Positions 36,431 through 46,493 of a DNA stretch of 64,000 bases are shown here, in pieces. Where the stretch lies: the NCBI GenBank assembly GCA_023441805.1, contig JAEZNO010000021.1:139686-203685 (forward strand). The letters run 5' to 3'. The DNA is from Bacteroidota bacterium. Its GTDB lineage: Bacteria; Bacteroidota; Bacteroidia; Bacteroidales; Lentimicrobiaceae. How positions within the stretch are numbered: the first letter of the stretch is position 1; each line of letters begins with the position of its first letter. Below the pieces are notes generated by a model. It had not been told where the DNA came from. It worked only from the letters and a program-made list of their open reading frames with translations, and ran no database searches. The translations under genes and the position numbers were made by a program.

Positions 36431-38611
36431 ATGAAGCATTATTTTACTTTGATGCTCCTTGCTTTGTCTTTAATTGCAGGGGCGCAATACACTACTCCGG
36501 GAACAGGAGTACGGTGGGATCTTGATGAACTGGCTGCTAATTCAGGCGGCGTAGTTTTTACTAACGGAGACCATTATGAAATTAATGGTAGTCTTGTAAT
36601 CAGTCATAGTGATACTATCGAAATTCTTAACGGAACTTCAATTCTTTTTCACGATCTTTCATACATTGAATCATTCGGTAATCTTACAGTTGATGCTGCC
36701 ACACCGGTAATTTTCACTGCATTGGATTCACTCTCAGCAAACAAATGGAGAGGATTAAAATTCCAGGAAGGTCATGAAACCATTATTAAAAATGCAATCA
36801 TTGAGTATGGTGGAGGAATACGGGTATTGTCGGGTGGCTCATTCCATATTTCGAATAGTGTATTGCAGCACAACTATTATAAATCCGGGTCAAGTGCAGG
36901 ATCTTTTTCCTCAGCTGCAGTACTTGACATAACCGGTTATGCCGAAATTATCAATAATGTTATAAAGAACAACCAGCGTGGAGCTGTAGCATCAGGTTCT
37001 AATACTGATTCACCTGTAGTAATTCGCAATAACTATATTTATGGTAATACAACCGAGAACAGTAACCGTCCTCAAATAAATATGGGTCCGGCAGGTGAAG
37101 GTGGTACAACTTATATTGTAGGAAACACAGTTATTGGTAACGGATTTACTAACTCTGGTGGTATTGCATACTCATCATTACTTGGCGTTGAAGGTGATGT
37201 AGTCATTGATTCAAATGTTGTTATTAACAACCGCTATGGTATCACTATTACAGGCAGTGGAATGAATGCGTGGGTAAGATACAATGTCCTTATCGGAAAC
37301 AACATTCAGAATAATCCTGACTTAGGTGGTAGCGGTATTAACTTTACTGCCAGCAGCGCATCTGCTTATCAACATGCAGTTGTTACAGGCAACCATATTC
37401 AAGAGAATCTGTGGGGTATTACAATCATAGGCTATCCTGTGGTTAATATGGGTAACATTGATCCTGCAAACTACAATCCCGGATTAAATACGTTCCTCAA
37501 TAATGGAAATAATGGAGTCCTTTACGACCTTTATAACAACGGTCCATTGGAGCAATATGCTCAAGGAAACCATTGGAGTGTAACTTCACAGGATGAAGCA
37601 TCTATTGAAGAAATGGTTACTCATCAAAACGATAACAGCTCTCTTGGTCAGGTGCATTTTATGCCTGCAAGACAGTATATTACATTCTCTGTAAGGGATA
37701 CTGAGCAGAATCCAATAGAAGGAGCAACAATAGCACTTCAGGGAACATCAGAGCAATTTACTACTGATGAAACAGGTACAATCTCAACATTGCTTTTAAC
37801 CGGTTCTTATACTTATGAGGCAAGTGCAACAGGATATTCATCTGTGCTTGATAATTTCGCCTTAACCGGTGATTCACTTGTTGTTTCAATAACATTGAAC
37901 ATTGCAGTTTATCCATTGACATTTAATGTTACAGCTGACGAAGCTCCGGTGGCAGGTGCCACAATATCAATAGGTGATTATGAATTAATTACCGGTGCCA
38001 ACGGAACTGCACTGATTGGAATATTCTCAGGCACATACGATTTTACTGTTACTAAGGAAGGTTTTGAAGATGCAACTGGTTCAGTAACTATAGCAAATGA
38101 ACCAACAACAGTTAATGTTGAATTAACTGCTATTGTTCCTGATCCTGTTTATCCTGTTAAATTCATTGTAACCCGCGATGAAAATCCAATAGAGGGTGCT
38201 ACAATAGTTATTGCAGATTCAACTCTTTTAACAGATTCGCAAGGCATTGCTACCATTGAACTTAAAGATGGTGAATATCCCTACAATGTGACTGCCCCAT
38301 TCTCAGATACAATTACAGGAATAGCAATTGTTAATGGAGAAGCTTTGGAAATCACCTTAGGACTTATTACAGGTGTAATATCGACTCCTGAAAATCAGGT
38401 GACTATTTATCCTACTCCTGCTACAGATGTTATTTTTATTAACGGAATCGGAATTCAACAACTGCAGATAGTAAACCTTTACGGTAAAATCGTAAAAACA
38501 ATTAATACACCATCAAACCGTATTAGTATAAGCGATATCCCGGCAGGTACTTATCTTTTCAAAGTAAATACTCAGCAGGGTATCTACATGCAGAAAGTGA
38601 TTGTTAAGTAA
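36431..38611 (+). CDS. T9SS-secreted right-handed beta-helix protein
   Basis: This 726-residue exported protein has a signal peptide (MKHYFTLMLLALSLIAGAQ). Residues about 40-400 form a right-handed parallel beta-helix (repeated short NxVI and GN turns). Three carboxypeptidase-regulatory-like beta repeats follow at about 415-645, each with a PIEGATI or PVAGATI motif. A type A T9SS sorting domain closes the protein (VTIYPTPATDVIF to GIYMQKVIVK). The beta-helix fold is common in polysaccharide lyases and adhesins; no catalytic site can be assigned. It is probably displayed on or released from the outer membrane. Confidence 0.85.
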   Translation: MKHYFTLMLLALSLIAGAQYTTPGTGVRWDLDELAANSGGVVFTNGDHYEINGSLVISHSDTIEILNGTSILFHDLSYIESFGNLTVDAATPVIFTALDSLSANKWRGLKFQEGHETIIKNAIIEYGGGIRVLSGGSFHISNSVLQHNYYKSGSSAGSFSSAAVLDITGYAEIINNVIKNNQRGAVASGSNTDSPVVIRNNYIYGNTTENSNRPQINMGPAGEGGTTYIVGNTVIGNGFTNSGGIAYSSLLGVEGDVVIDSNVVINNRYGITITGSGMNAWVRYNVLIGNNIQNNPDLGGSGINFTASSASAYQHAVVTGNHIQENLWGITIIGYPVVNMGNIDPANYNPGLNTFLNNGNNGVLYDLYNNGPLEQYAQGNHWSVTSQDEASIEEMVTHQNDNSSLGQVHFMPARQYITFSVRDTEQNPIEGATIALQGTSEQFTTDETGTISTLLLTGSYTYEASATGYSSVLDNFALTGDSLVVSITLNIAVYPLTFNVTADEAPVAGATISIGDYELITGANGTALIGIFSGTYDFTVTKEGFEDATGSVTIANEPTTVNVELTAIVPDPVYPVKFIVTRDENPIEGATIVIADSTLLTDSQGIATIELKDGEYPYNVTAPFSDTITGIAIVNGEALEITLGLITGVISTPENQVTIYPTPATDVIFINGIGIQQLQIVNLYGKIVKTINTPSNRISISDIPAGTYLFKVNTQQGIYMQKVIVK

Positions 38612-38648
38612 CAGACTATCAGTTAATAAACCATACTCAATACAAAAA

Positions 38649-38682
38649 ACAGGCCGACCTTATGGGACGGTCTGTTTTTTTT
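38649..38682 (+). terminator. Rho-independent terminator after the beta-helix protein
   Basis: ACAGGCCGACC pairs with GGACGGTCTGT with one A-A mismatch around a short loop (38649-38675), followed by a T-run to 38682. It separates this gene from the convergent DUF493 gene. Confidence 0.85.
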
Positions 38683-38718
38683 GTTCCTTAAATGAAGTCC
38701 GGGAATACAAAATAAGGA

Positions 38719-38997
38719 TTACAGAGCAATGATATCCTCAATAATTGATGCTTGCTTGTATTTCAGTATTATTTCTGCAGGATCCATCATCATCTCTTTT
38801 ATTGTGACAGATAAGTATTTCCCTTTGGAAGATTGACGTACACTGAATTTTGATAATTCTCCGAAGATGCTCTGCAATATTGCATAATTTCTGTTATTAT
38901 CAGGGATAATAAATTTGAACATATACACCTGTGGCCAGGGACCATGATGTCCTAATTGTTCTTCTAACCGTTTAAGGAAATCTTCATGAATTGCCAT
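38719..38997 (-). CDS. DUF493 (YbeD-like) family protein
   Basis: This 92-residue cytoplasmic protein matches the DUF493 family: WPQVYMFKFIIPDN near the middle and the closing GKYLSVTIKEMMMDPAEII, with an ACT-like alpha/beta pattern. E. coli YbeD is the best known member, but no firm function is established. It is a single gene downstream of DUF58 on the minus strand. Confidence 0.8.
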   Translation of the reverse strand: MAIHEDFLKRLEEQLGHHGPWPQVYMFKFIIPDNNRNYAILQSIFGELSKFSVRQSSKGKYLSVTIKEMMMDPAEIILKYKQASIIEDIIAL

Positions 38998-39055
38998 AGA
39001 TCATTACATTAGGAAGGTGTATATTTGTTTTGGTAAGATAAGGAGAATGAAACAG

Positions 39056-39982
39056 TTACATCATCTTCATTCGCTTCAATAAGAAGGGCAGCAAAATCTG
39101 TTTGAAGCCCAGATTAATATCAGCTTCAACAAATTCAATGTGGTATTGTGCACATCTGCGAATTAATTCTGAACGGAAATCAGATACTTTCCTGATATAA
39201 TCTTGCCTGATTTCCTGAGGTTTGATCTTTATTTCCTCACCTGATTCAAGATCTATGAACTTATATGGCTTGTTGTCAAATGCAAAATCTACCTCTGCTT
39301 TTTTATCATTCACATTAAAGAGAATCACTTCATGTTTATTATGCCTTAAATGTTGCAGAGCTGAAAAGAGATCAGCATCAATTTCATTATCAAACATGTC
39401 GCTGAAAATAATCACAAGTGAACGTTTATGAATATTATCAGCTACCTCATGAAGTGCACCGGCAGCACGAGTAGTCAGACCTTTCTTTTCATTTTCCTTC
39501 TTAATCAGATCATTGAGCTTACTATACAGGAATTTTCGATGTACGAGGTTTGAATGTGCTTCAGTATGCACTTTTATATTCTCATCAAAAATGCTCAACC
39601 CGGCAGCATCTCGCTGACGATGTAGCAATTGAATAATTGCTGCAGCAGCATACACCGAAAAAGTCATTTTGTCCGGTTTTTCAATTGTAGGCTTATCTAT
39701 TAATGGAAAATACATTGACGATGAGCCGTCAATTACTATCTGACACCTCAGATTTGTCTCTTCTTCAAACCTCTTAACATATAACCTGTCAGTGCGCCCA
39801 TATAGTTTCCAGTCGATATGTTTAACTGATTCGCCCTGATTATAGAGTCGGTGTTCAGCAAACTCTACTGAAAAGCCATGAAAAGGACTCTTATGTAAGC
39901 CGGTAATAAAGCCTTCAACGACCTGATGTGCCAGAAGTTCAAGCGGTAATAACTCTTCAAATCTGACTTGTTCTATTGGCAT
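39056..39982 (-). CDS. DUF58 domain-containing protein
   Basis: This 308-residue protein has the DUF58 signature GESVKHIDWKLYGRTDRLYVK at about 50-70, followed by a von Willebrand A-like fold (CQIVIDGSSSMYF, with the metal-site DxSxS). DUF58 proteins usually pair with MoxR AAA+ ATPases, but no moxR lies in the window beside it. The function is probably related to chaperoning or metal insertion; the exact role is unknown. Confidence 0.88.
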   Translation of the reverse strand: MPIEQVRFEELLPLELLAHQVVEGFITGLHKSPFHGFSVEFAEHRLYNQGESVKHIDWKLYGRTDRLYVKRFEEETNLRCQIVIDGSSSMYFPLIDKPTIEKPDKMTFSVYAAAAIIQLLHRQRDAAGLSIFDENIKVHTEAHSNLVHRKFLYSKLNDLIKKENEKKGLTTRAAGALHEVADNIHKRSLVIIFSDMFDNEIDADLFSALQHLRHNKHEVILFNVNDKKAEVDFAFDNKPYKFIDLESGEEIKIKPQEIRQDYIRKVSDFRSELIRRCAQYHIEFVEADINLGFKQILLPFLLKRMKMM

Positions 39983-39995
39983 AATAAAACATTAA

Positions 39996-40031
39996 ACTGC
40001 CGGGATACAAACTTTGTTGCATCCCGGCAGT
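39996..40031 (-). terminator. Strong stem-loop terminator after trxA
   Basis: ACTGCCGGGAT (39996-40006) and ATCCCGGCAGT (40021-40031) are perfect 11-bp arms; inner bases CAAA and TTTG can extend the stem. On the minus strand it is followed by a T-rich stretch. It lies between trxA and the DUF58 gene. Confidence 0.85.
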
Positions 40032-40045
40032 ATAATTTGATAATG

Positions 40046-40363
40046 CTAAAGTAATTTCTCGAGTTTTCCTGCTAATACTGATTTTGGTGCAACACCTACG
40101 TGCTTATCAACTACTGCACCTCCTTTAAAGAACAGAATTGTTGGAATATTGCGGATACCAAACTGTGCGGTTATTGATGGATTGTTATCAACATCGAGCT
40201 TTGCAACAACTGCCTTTCCATCATATTCATGTCCTAATTCATCAACAATTGGACCAACCATTCTACATGGTCCGCACCATTCTGCCCAAAGATCAACAAG
40301 TACTGGTTTATCTGATTTTAATACGAGTTCTTCAAAATTCGCATCAGTCAACTCGAGAGCCAT
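40046..40363 (-). CDS. trxA: Thioredoxin
   Basis: This is a small dithiol-disulfide carrier of the cytoplasm. The 105-residue protein has the active site WCGPC (Cys30, Cys33) and the cis-proline region IRNIPTILFF. It has no signal peptide. Length is standard. It follows dnaE on the same strand after a 58-bp gap that contains a TACTTTTG element (a possible own promoter), and ends in a strong terminator. Confidence 0.97.
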   Translation of the reverse strand: MALELTDANFEELVLKSDKPVLVDLWAEWCGPCRMVGPIVDELGHEYDGKAVVAKLDVDNNPSITAQFGIRNIPTILFFKGGAVVDKHVGVAPKSVLAGKLEKLL

Positions 40364-40421
40364 ATCGTCTATTTTTTAATTGTTTATGAAATAAATGAGA
40401 GCCAAAAGTACTATTTTTATT

Positions 40422-43400
40422 TTAATTGATGAAGACTTCTACATCCTTAATGTTTCTTTTCACTTCAACGGCAAACAAAGGAGATACCATCACTTTGGAT
40501 GATAATTTCACTCTTATCTTTTCTGCCTCATCCTCAACTTCCATTGTCATTGGACAAGTTCCTTTGTATTTATCCCTCAGGGCTTTTAATTGCCCAATAA
40601 GTTCATCGGTCAGTTGATAAGCATCAACTTTTACCAGGATTTTCTGCGTTAACTTCTCTAATGCTTCAACTAACAATATCATAGCAGAAATCCTGAATTC
40701 ATACGCATCCGAATTGTACCTCTTCTGAAATGTACCTCTTATAAGGACTGCAGTACCATCAACTAACAAATGTTTAAACCGTAAGTAATCTTCCGAAAAC
40801 AATGTCAGGGTCACAGTATCATACATATCCTCTAATGAAAAGGATCCCCATGGTTTATTAGTTTTTGATATTGCATGGCGGGGATTTGTAATTATTCCGG
40901 CAACTGACATTTGGGCACCGGCATTTGCCTTACTGTTTTCTTCAAGCAGATCAGTTACCGTGTGTTTACAAAAAGATTCAATCTCTAAAGTATAGTCATT
41001 TAATGGATGGCCTGAAACATAGAAGCCAAGTATTTCCTTTTCTTTTTGTAGTTGAGTGAAATTACTCCAAGGCTCACATTCCGGAAGTTTTATCTCAGGC
41101 ATATCACTTTCAGAAGATTCACCAAATAAACTTACCTGCATCACACTCTTATGTGCCTGATATTCCGATGCATTCCTGATTACTTTTTCCAAAAAAGTAG
41201 GGCCATCTTCTGATTCTTTATAGAAATACTGTGCTCTGTGTGAATTAGGAAAATTATCGAATGCTCCTGCCATTGCAAGAACTTCAAGACTCTTCTTGTT
41301 TACTGTACGTAAATTTACTCTCCTTGTTAAGTCGAAAATATTCCTGTAAGGACCATTATTATTTCTTTCTTCAATAAGGGCGGATACTGCATTCTCCCCA
41401 ATACCTTTGATTCCACCAATGCCAAAGCGGATTTCCTGCTTCTTATTAACAGTAAACTGATAACCCGACTCATTAACATCCGGTCCCAGTACAGGAATAC
41501 CCATACGCTTAGTCTCATCAATAAAGAAGGTTATCTTCTTCTGATCATTTAATGAGTGCGTCATCACTGCAGCCATATATTCTGCAGGATAATGTGCTTT
41601 AAGGTATGCTGTCTGGAAGGCTACAAAGGCATAACAGGTTGAGTGCGACTTGTTAAATGCATACGATGCAAAAGCTTCCCATCCTGACCATATCTTTTCA
41701 GACACCTTTGTATCAATACCATTTTTCGAACAACCTTCAACGAACTTTGCCTTATTCTTAGCAAGCGTTTCCTGATTCTTTTTGCTGATGGCTTTTCTTA
41801 AAACGTCGGCATCACCTTTAGAGAATCCTGCCAGTTTTTGTGAAAGCAACATCAACTGCTCCTGGTAGACTGTAATTCCATAAGTCTCTTTCAGGTGCTC
41901 CTCCATTTCCGGAGTATCATAAGTAACTTTTTCTCTTCCAAACTTCCTGGCAATGAAATTAGGGATGTTATCCAATGGACCGGGACGATAAAGGGCATTC
42001 ATTGCTATCAGATCTTCAAACTTGTCAGGCTTGAGCTCGCGAAGATGTTTCTGCATTCCCGGAGATTCAAACTGGAAAGTACCGTTTGTTTCACCTCGCT
42101 GGAATAACTCTAACGTTGCCTGATCATCAAGCGGTATCTCATCAAGATTGATCTTTGTATGGTGATTCTCCTCAATTAATTTCAACGCATCTCTTAAGAT
42201 GCTTAATGTCTTGAGTCCCAGAAAGTCCATCTTGATAACTCCTGCATCTTCAATTTCCTTTCCTTCAAATTGAGTGATCAACAGGTTGGTTTCCTTTGAT
42301 GTGGCTACAGGAATAATATCAGTTAAATCAGAAGGAGCAATAATGATTCCAGCAGCATGCATACCTGTACTTCTGACACTTCCTTCCAGTTTTACCGCTT
42401 CCCTTAGCACTTCTGCCCTCAAATCATCACCCTTGGCTATCTCACGAAGTTTCTTAATTCCATCAAGGTCTTCATTGTTAAGTGCCTCCTTCTCTACCAG
42501 GCTGTCTTTACCTGAAAGCGGAGCAAACATCACTCTTTTCAACTCAATACCGGGCTTTTCAGGAACCAGTTTTGCTAAAGCATTAGAATCATTAAGTGGA
42601 AGATCGAGAACTCTGGCCACATCTTTTATAGAGCTTTTGGCAGCCATAGTACCAAATGTGACAATTTGCGCCACCTGATTTCTTCCGTATTTTTCTACCA
42701 CATAATCAATTACCTTTTGCCTGCCCTCATCATCAAAATCAGTGTCGATATCAGGCATACTCTTTCTGTCAGGATTTAGGAATCGCTCAAACAGCAGATT
42801 GTATTTCATCGGATCAATGTTGGTAATCCCGATACAGTATGCAACCACCGATCCTGCAGCTGAACCTCTACCTGGACCTACAAACACACCTAATTCTCTT
42901 CCTGCGCTTATAAAATCAGCTACAATCAGGAAGTATCCGGTGAAGCCCATCTTTTTAATAGTATCAAGCTCAAAGTTTAGTCGTTCCTCTATTTCAGGAG
43001 TCAGCGTACCATATCTCTTACGTGCTCCCTCATAAGTCTTCTCATACAGATATTGAAACTGATCAGTCATTCCATCAGGCAACTGAAAATGAGGAAGCAT
43101 AATATCCTTCTTCAAATTCAGCAGTTCCACCTTATCGATAATCTCATTTGTATTATCAATTGCCTGAGGTATATCGCTGAAGAGTTCAATCATCTGATCA
43201 GTGTTCTTGAAAAAGAACTGATCATTGTAAAAAGCAAATCTCTTTCCTTTAACGGTAACCTCATCATCATTATAATCCTTGAGTGTCGGTGTACTTTTCA
43301 GCTCTCCGGTATTCACACACAACAGAATATCATGAGCATTATAGAAATCCTGCTCAACATAGTGCGAATCGTTTGTAGCTATGGTTCTTACATTGTACTT

Positions 43401-44009
43401 TTTTGCAAACCGAAGCAACACCTCGTTTACTGTATTCTGTTCAGGGATACCATGCCTCTGCAATTCAACATAGTAATCTTCACCGAAGAGGTCCAGCCAC
43501 CACTTGAAAACTTTCTCAGCTTCTTCTTCGCTTTTATTCATTATTGCACGAGGCACTTCGGCAGCCAGACAACAGGTAGTAGCAATAAGCCCCTCATGGT
43601 ACTGTAGGATTAACTCCTTGTCAATTCTTGGATATTTACTGTAAAGTCCGTCAATGTACCCCAGTGAGCATAGCTTTACCAGGTTATTATAGCCTGTGGC
43701 ATTCTTTGCAAGGAAAAGCTGGTGGTAACGAACATCCTTCTTGTCGCGGGTGAATTGTTTTTGATGACGGTCTTCAACAACGTAAAATTCACATCCAACC
43801 ACCGGCTTAATGACAGGAGGCTGGCCTTTAATATTATACTTTTCTGCTTCGGCAACAAACTTGAATGCTCCAAACATATTACCATGGTCGGTAAGAGCAA
43901 TTCCCGGCATGCCATCATTAACTGCTTTCTTATACATCTGACCAATATCAGATGCTCCATCAAGTATTGAATATTTCGAATGAACGTGTAAATGTGAAAA
44001 CCTGGTCAT
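40422..44009 (-). CDS. dnaE: DNA polymerase III subunit alpha
   Basis: This is the replicative polymerase. The 1195-residue protein opens with the PHP domain (HLHVHSKYSILDG). The palm catalytic pair lies in PDIDTDF (Asp420, Asp422). Further on are the fingers and helix-hairpin-helix regions and a C-terminal OB fold (about 985-1080). Length fits the dnaE1 type. The beta-clamp-binding motif was not searched. It is upstream of trxA on the same strand. Confidence 0.97.
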   Translation of the reverse strand: MTRFSHLHVHSKYSILDGASDIGQMYKKAVNDGMPGIALTDHGNMFGAFKFVAEAEKYNIKGQPPVIKPVVGCEFYVVEDRHQKQFTRDKKDVRYHQLFLAKNATGYNNLVKLCSLGYIDGLYSKYPRIDKELILQYHEGLIATTCCLAAEVPRAIMNKSEEEAEKVFKWWLDLFGEDYYVELQRHGIPEQNTVNEVLLRFAKKYNVRTIATNDSHYVEQDFYNAHDILLCVNTGELKSTPTLKDYNDDEVTVKGKRFAFYNDQFFFKNTDQMIELFSDIPQAIDNTNEIIDKVELLNLKKDIMLPHFQLPDGMTDQFQYLYEKTYEGARKRYGTLTPEIEERLNFELDTIKKMGFTGYFLIVADFISAGRELGVFVGPGRGSAAGSVVAYCIGITNIDPMKYNLLFERFLNPDRKSMPDIDTDFDDEGRQKVIDYVVEKYGRNQVAQIVTFGTMAAKSSIKDVARVLDLPLNDSNALAKLVPEKPGIELKRVMFAPLSGKDSLVEKEALNNEDLDGIKKLREIAKGDDLRAEVLREAVKLEGSVRSTGMHAAGIIIAPSDLTDIIPVATSKETNLLITQFEGKEIEDAGVIKMDFLGLKTLSILRDALKLIEENHHTKINLDEIPLDDQATLELFQRGETNGTFQFESPGMQKHLRELKPDKFEDLIAMNALYRPGPLDNIPNFIARKFGREKVTYDTPEMEEHLKETYGITVYQEQLMLLSQKLAGFSKGDADVLRKAISKKNQETLAKNKAKFVEGCSKNGIDTKVSEKIWSGWEAFASYAFNKSHSTCYAFVAFQTAYLKAHYPAEYMAAVMTHSLNDQKKITFFIDETKRMGIPVLGPDVNESGYQFTVNKKQEIRFGIGGIKGIGENAVSALIEERNNNGPYRNIFDLTRRVNLRTVNKKSLEVLAMAGAFDNFPNSHRAQYFYKESEDGPTFLEKVIRNASEYQAHKSVMQVSLFGESSESDMPEIKLPECEPWSNFTQLQKEKEILGFYVSGHPLNDYTLEIESFCKHTVTDLLEENSKANAGAQMSVAGIITNPRHAISKTNKPWGSFSLEDMYDTVTLTLFSEDYLRFKHLLVDGTAVLIRGTFQKRYNSDAYEFRISAMILLVEALEKLTQKILVKVDAYQLTDELIGQLKALRDKYKGTCPMTMEVEDEAEKIRVKLSSKVMVSPLFAVEVKRNIKDVEVFIN

Positions 44010-44179
44010 TATTAATCTCTCTTTCCCCTCTGTATCAGATGTATTAGCTTAGATATTTTATCAAGGTAAAAATAATTATTATCAGTAGCCGAAACCGCCA
44101 TTGTTGATAAGTTTTATAATTTTACTAAGAAAATTCAGAAGGCAATTCACTGTTAACAAATTCTTAAAACCCGTAAGTT

Positions 44180-46456
44180 ATGGCAATCCTGACAAAAGAG
44201 GATGCTCTCCGTTATCATAACGAAGGGCGTCCGGGAAAATTGGAAGTCATTCCGACAAAACCGCATTCCACCCAACGCGACCTATCGCTTGCTTACTCTC
44301 CGGGGGTTGCTCATCCTTGCCTGGAAATTGAGAAAAATCAAGATGAAATCTACAAATACACTTCAAAGGGAAACCTTGTGGCAGTGATCTCTAATGGAAC
44401 AGCTGTTCTTGGATTAGGGGATATCGGCGCAGGCTCAGGCAAGCCTGTTATGGAAGGTAAAGGCCTGTTATTTAAGATATTTGCTGATATTGACGTTTTT
44501 GATATCGAGGTTGATACTCAAGATATTGATAAATTCGTTGAGACCGTCAAGAATATCGCCGTTACTTTCGGGGGTATCAATCTTGAAGATATCAAGGCAC
44601 CTGAATGCTTCGAAATTGAGGAACGTCTTAAGAAAGAGGTAGGCATCCCTCTCATGCATGATGACCAGCATGGTACAGCCATTATTTGCTCAGCCGGAGT
44701 GCTAAATGCATTAGAACTTTCAAATAAAAAACTCCAGGATGCTCGTATCGTCATAAATGGTGCAGGTGCTGCAGCTGTAGCTTGTGCTAACCTTCTTATT
44801 TCACTTGGTGCTAAGGTAGAGAACATGGTAATGCTCGATTCAAAAGGAGTATTGCGAAAAGACAGGAAGGACCTGAACAAGTATAAAATAGCATTTGCCA
44901 CTGATCGCGACATCTATACTCTTGTTGATGCAATGAAGGGTGCCGATATATTTCTTGGCCTCTCTAAAGCAAATATTGTGTCGAAGGAGATGGTATGCTC
45001 AATGGCCAAAAATCGAATTATATTCGCGATGGCCAACCCTGATCCTGAAATCACATACGAGGAAGCTATGTCAGCCTGCGATGATCTTATAATGGCTACA
45101 GGCAGGTCTGATTTTCCTAATCAGGTTAATAACGTGCTCGGGTTTCCATATATCTTCAGAGGGGCTCTTGATGTAAGAGCTATGTGTATAAATGAAGAAA
45201 TGAAGAAAGCTGCCGTCTACGCACTGGCTAATCTTGCTAAAGAAATGGTTCCTGAAAGTGTCAGTAAAGCATACAATGTTGATAACCTGTCATTTGGAAA
45301 AGATTATATAATTCCTAAGCCTCTTGACCCGCGTTTAATAACAAGAGTGGCTCCTGCTGTGGCTAAGGCAGCTATGGACAGCGGCGTGGCTCGCAAACCA
45401 ATAACCGACTGGGATGCTTATGAGATGGAGCTTAGTAAACGTCTTGGCCTTGATAATCAACTATTCCACTCCATTGTTATTAAGGCAAAACAAAATCCAA
45501 AGCGGGTTGTGTTCCCCGAAGGAAATAATATCAAAGTACTCCGGGCAGCCAGTGAGGTTTCACGTGAAGGAATTGCAAAACCCATATTATTAGGCAATCC
45601 TGATGAGATACATCACCTCATTTCCGACAATCACATCGAACTTAATCCCGAAATTATAGATATACAGAGCCATTCCAACCGTGAAGCCAGATTGCGTTTT
45701 GCTGATATGATATGGAAAAAAAGGCAACGTAAAGGCTGTACTATTGAGGAATCGTATGACCTCACCTTCAACCGAAATATTTATGGAGTGATGATGGTTG
45801 AAACAGGTGAGGCTGATGCTATGATTTCAGGTGTTACAAGCCATTATGGTGATGTCATTAGTCCTGCCCTTAAACTGATTGGCCCAAAACCGGGACTTAA
45901 CAGGATATCCAGCATGTCAATCATTATCACAAAGAAGAGACCATTATTCTTTGCCGATACTACAGTGAATCTAGATCCTGACGTACAGACTTTGGTTGAT
46001 ACCACCCTGCTGACCGCTGAGGAAGTAAGGAAATTCAATATTGAGCCGGTAATTGCTCTCGTGTCGTACTCTAATTTCGGATCCGTTAAATTGTCTGAAA
46101 AGACAAAGATCCTGGCAAAGACGCGACAAGCCATTGAAATTCTGCATCGTGATTATCCACAATTGATCGTAGATGGTGAAATTCAAATGGATTTTGCCTT
46201 AAACAAAGAGTTACGTAGCAAGAAATTTCCTTTCAGCAGATTGGAGAATAAGGATGTAAACACTTTGATCTTCCCAAATCTGACATCAGGGAATATTGCT
46301 CATAAACTTATGGCTGAAGTTGGTGGAGCCGAAGTACTCGGACCTGTGCTTATGGGTATGAATAAACCGGTTCTGGTTGTGCCTACCGAATGCTCTGCCC
46401 GTGACATAGCTAATATGGCAACCATTGCCGTTTTAGACGCGCAGTATCAGCAATAG
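44180..46456 (+). CDS. maeB: NADP-dependent malic enzyme with phosphate acetyltransferase-like domain
   Basis: This enzyme decarboxylates malate to pyruvate. The 758-residue protein has the malic enzyme domain in residues 1-430 (SLAYSPGVAHPC, MHDDQHGTA, the NAD(P) site VINGAGAAAVACANLL). A phosphate acetyltransferase-like domain occupies residues about 430-758, the usual MaeB architecture. In E. coli the second domain is regulatory and binds acetyl-CoA without clear Pta activity. Monocistronic. Confidence 0.95.
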   Translation: MAILTKEDALRYHNEGRPGKLEVIPTKPHSTQRDLSLAYSPGVAHPCLEIEKNQDEIYKYTSKGNLVAVISNGTAVLGLGDIGAGSGKPVMEGKGLLFKIFADIDVFDIEVDTQDIDKFVETVKNIAVTFGGINLEDIKAPECFEIEERLKKEVGIPLMHDDQHGTAIICSAGVLNALELSNKKLQDARIVINGAGAAAVACANLLISLGAKVENMVMLDSKGVLRKDRKDLNKYKIAFATDRDIYTLVDAMKGADIFLGLSKANIVSKEMVCSMAKNRIIFAMANPDPEITYEEAMSACDDLIMATGRSDFPNQVNNVLGFPYIFRGALDVRAMCINEEMKKAAVYALANLAKEMVPESVSKAYNVDNLSFGKDYIIPKPLDPRLITRVAPAVAKAAMDSGVARKPITDWDAYEMELSKRLGLDNQLFHSIVIKAKQNPKRVVFPEGNNIKVLRAASEVSREGIAKPILLGNPDEIHHLISDNHIELNPEIIDIQSHSNREARLRFADMIWKKRQRKGCTIEESYDLTFNRNIYGVMMVETGEADAMISGVTSHYGDVISPALKLIGPKPGLNRISSMSIIITKKRPLFFADTTVNLDPDVQTLVDTTLLTAEEVRKFNIEPVIALVSYSNFGSVKLSEKTKILAKTRQAIEILHRDYPQLIVDGEIQMDFALNKELRSKKFPFSRLENKDVNTLIFPNLTSGNIAHKLMAEVGGAEVLGPVLMGMNKPVLVVPTECSARDIANMATIAVLDAQYQQ

Positions 46457-46466
46457 AAAGGTTTCC

Positions 46467-46474
46467 TACCTTTG
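46467..46474 (+). promoter_or_regulatory. Candidate -7 promoter element of the AsmA-GT51 gene
   Basis: TACCTTTG matches TAnnTTTG 20 bp before the TTG start at 46494. No TTG is found at the -33 distance, so the match is partial. Confidence 0.3.
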
Positions 46475-46493
46475 TGAAATAAAAACTACACGT

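Noticed and set aside
43053..43607. 184-codon open frame on the plus strand inside dnaE
   Set aside because: It lies antisense to a conserved part of dnaE and has no recognisable domain; the composition is that of a shadow frame.
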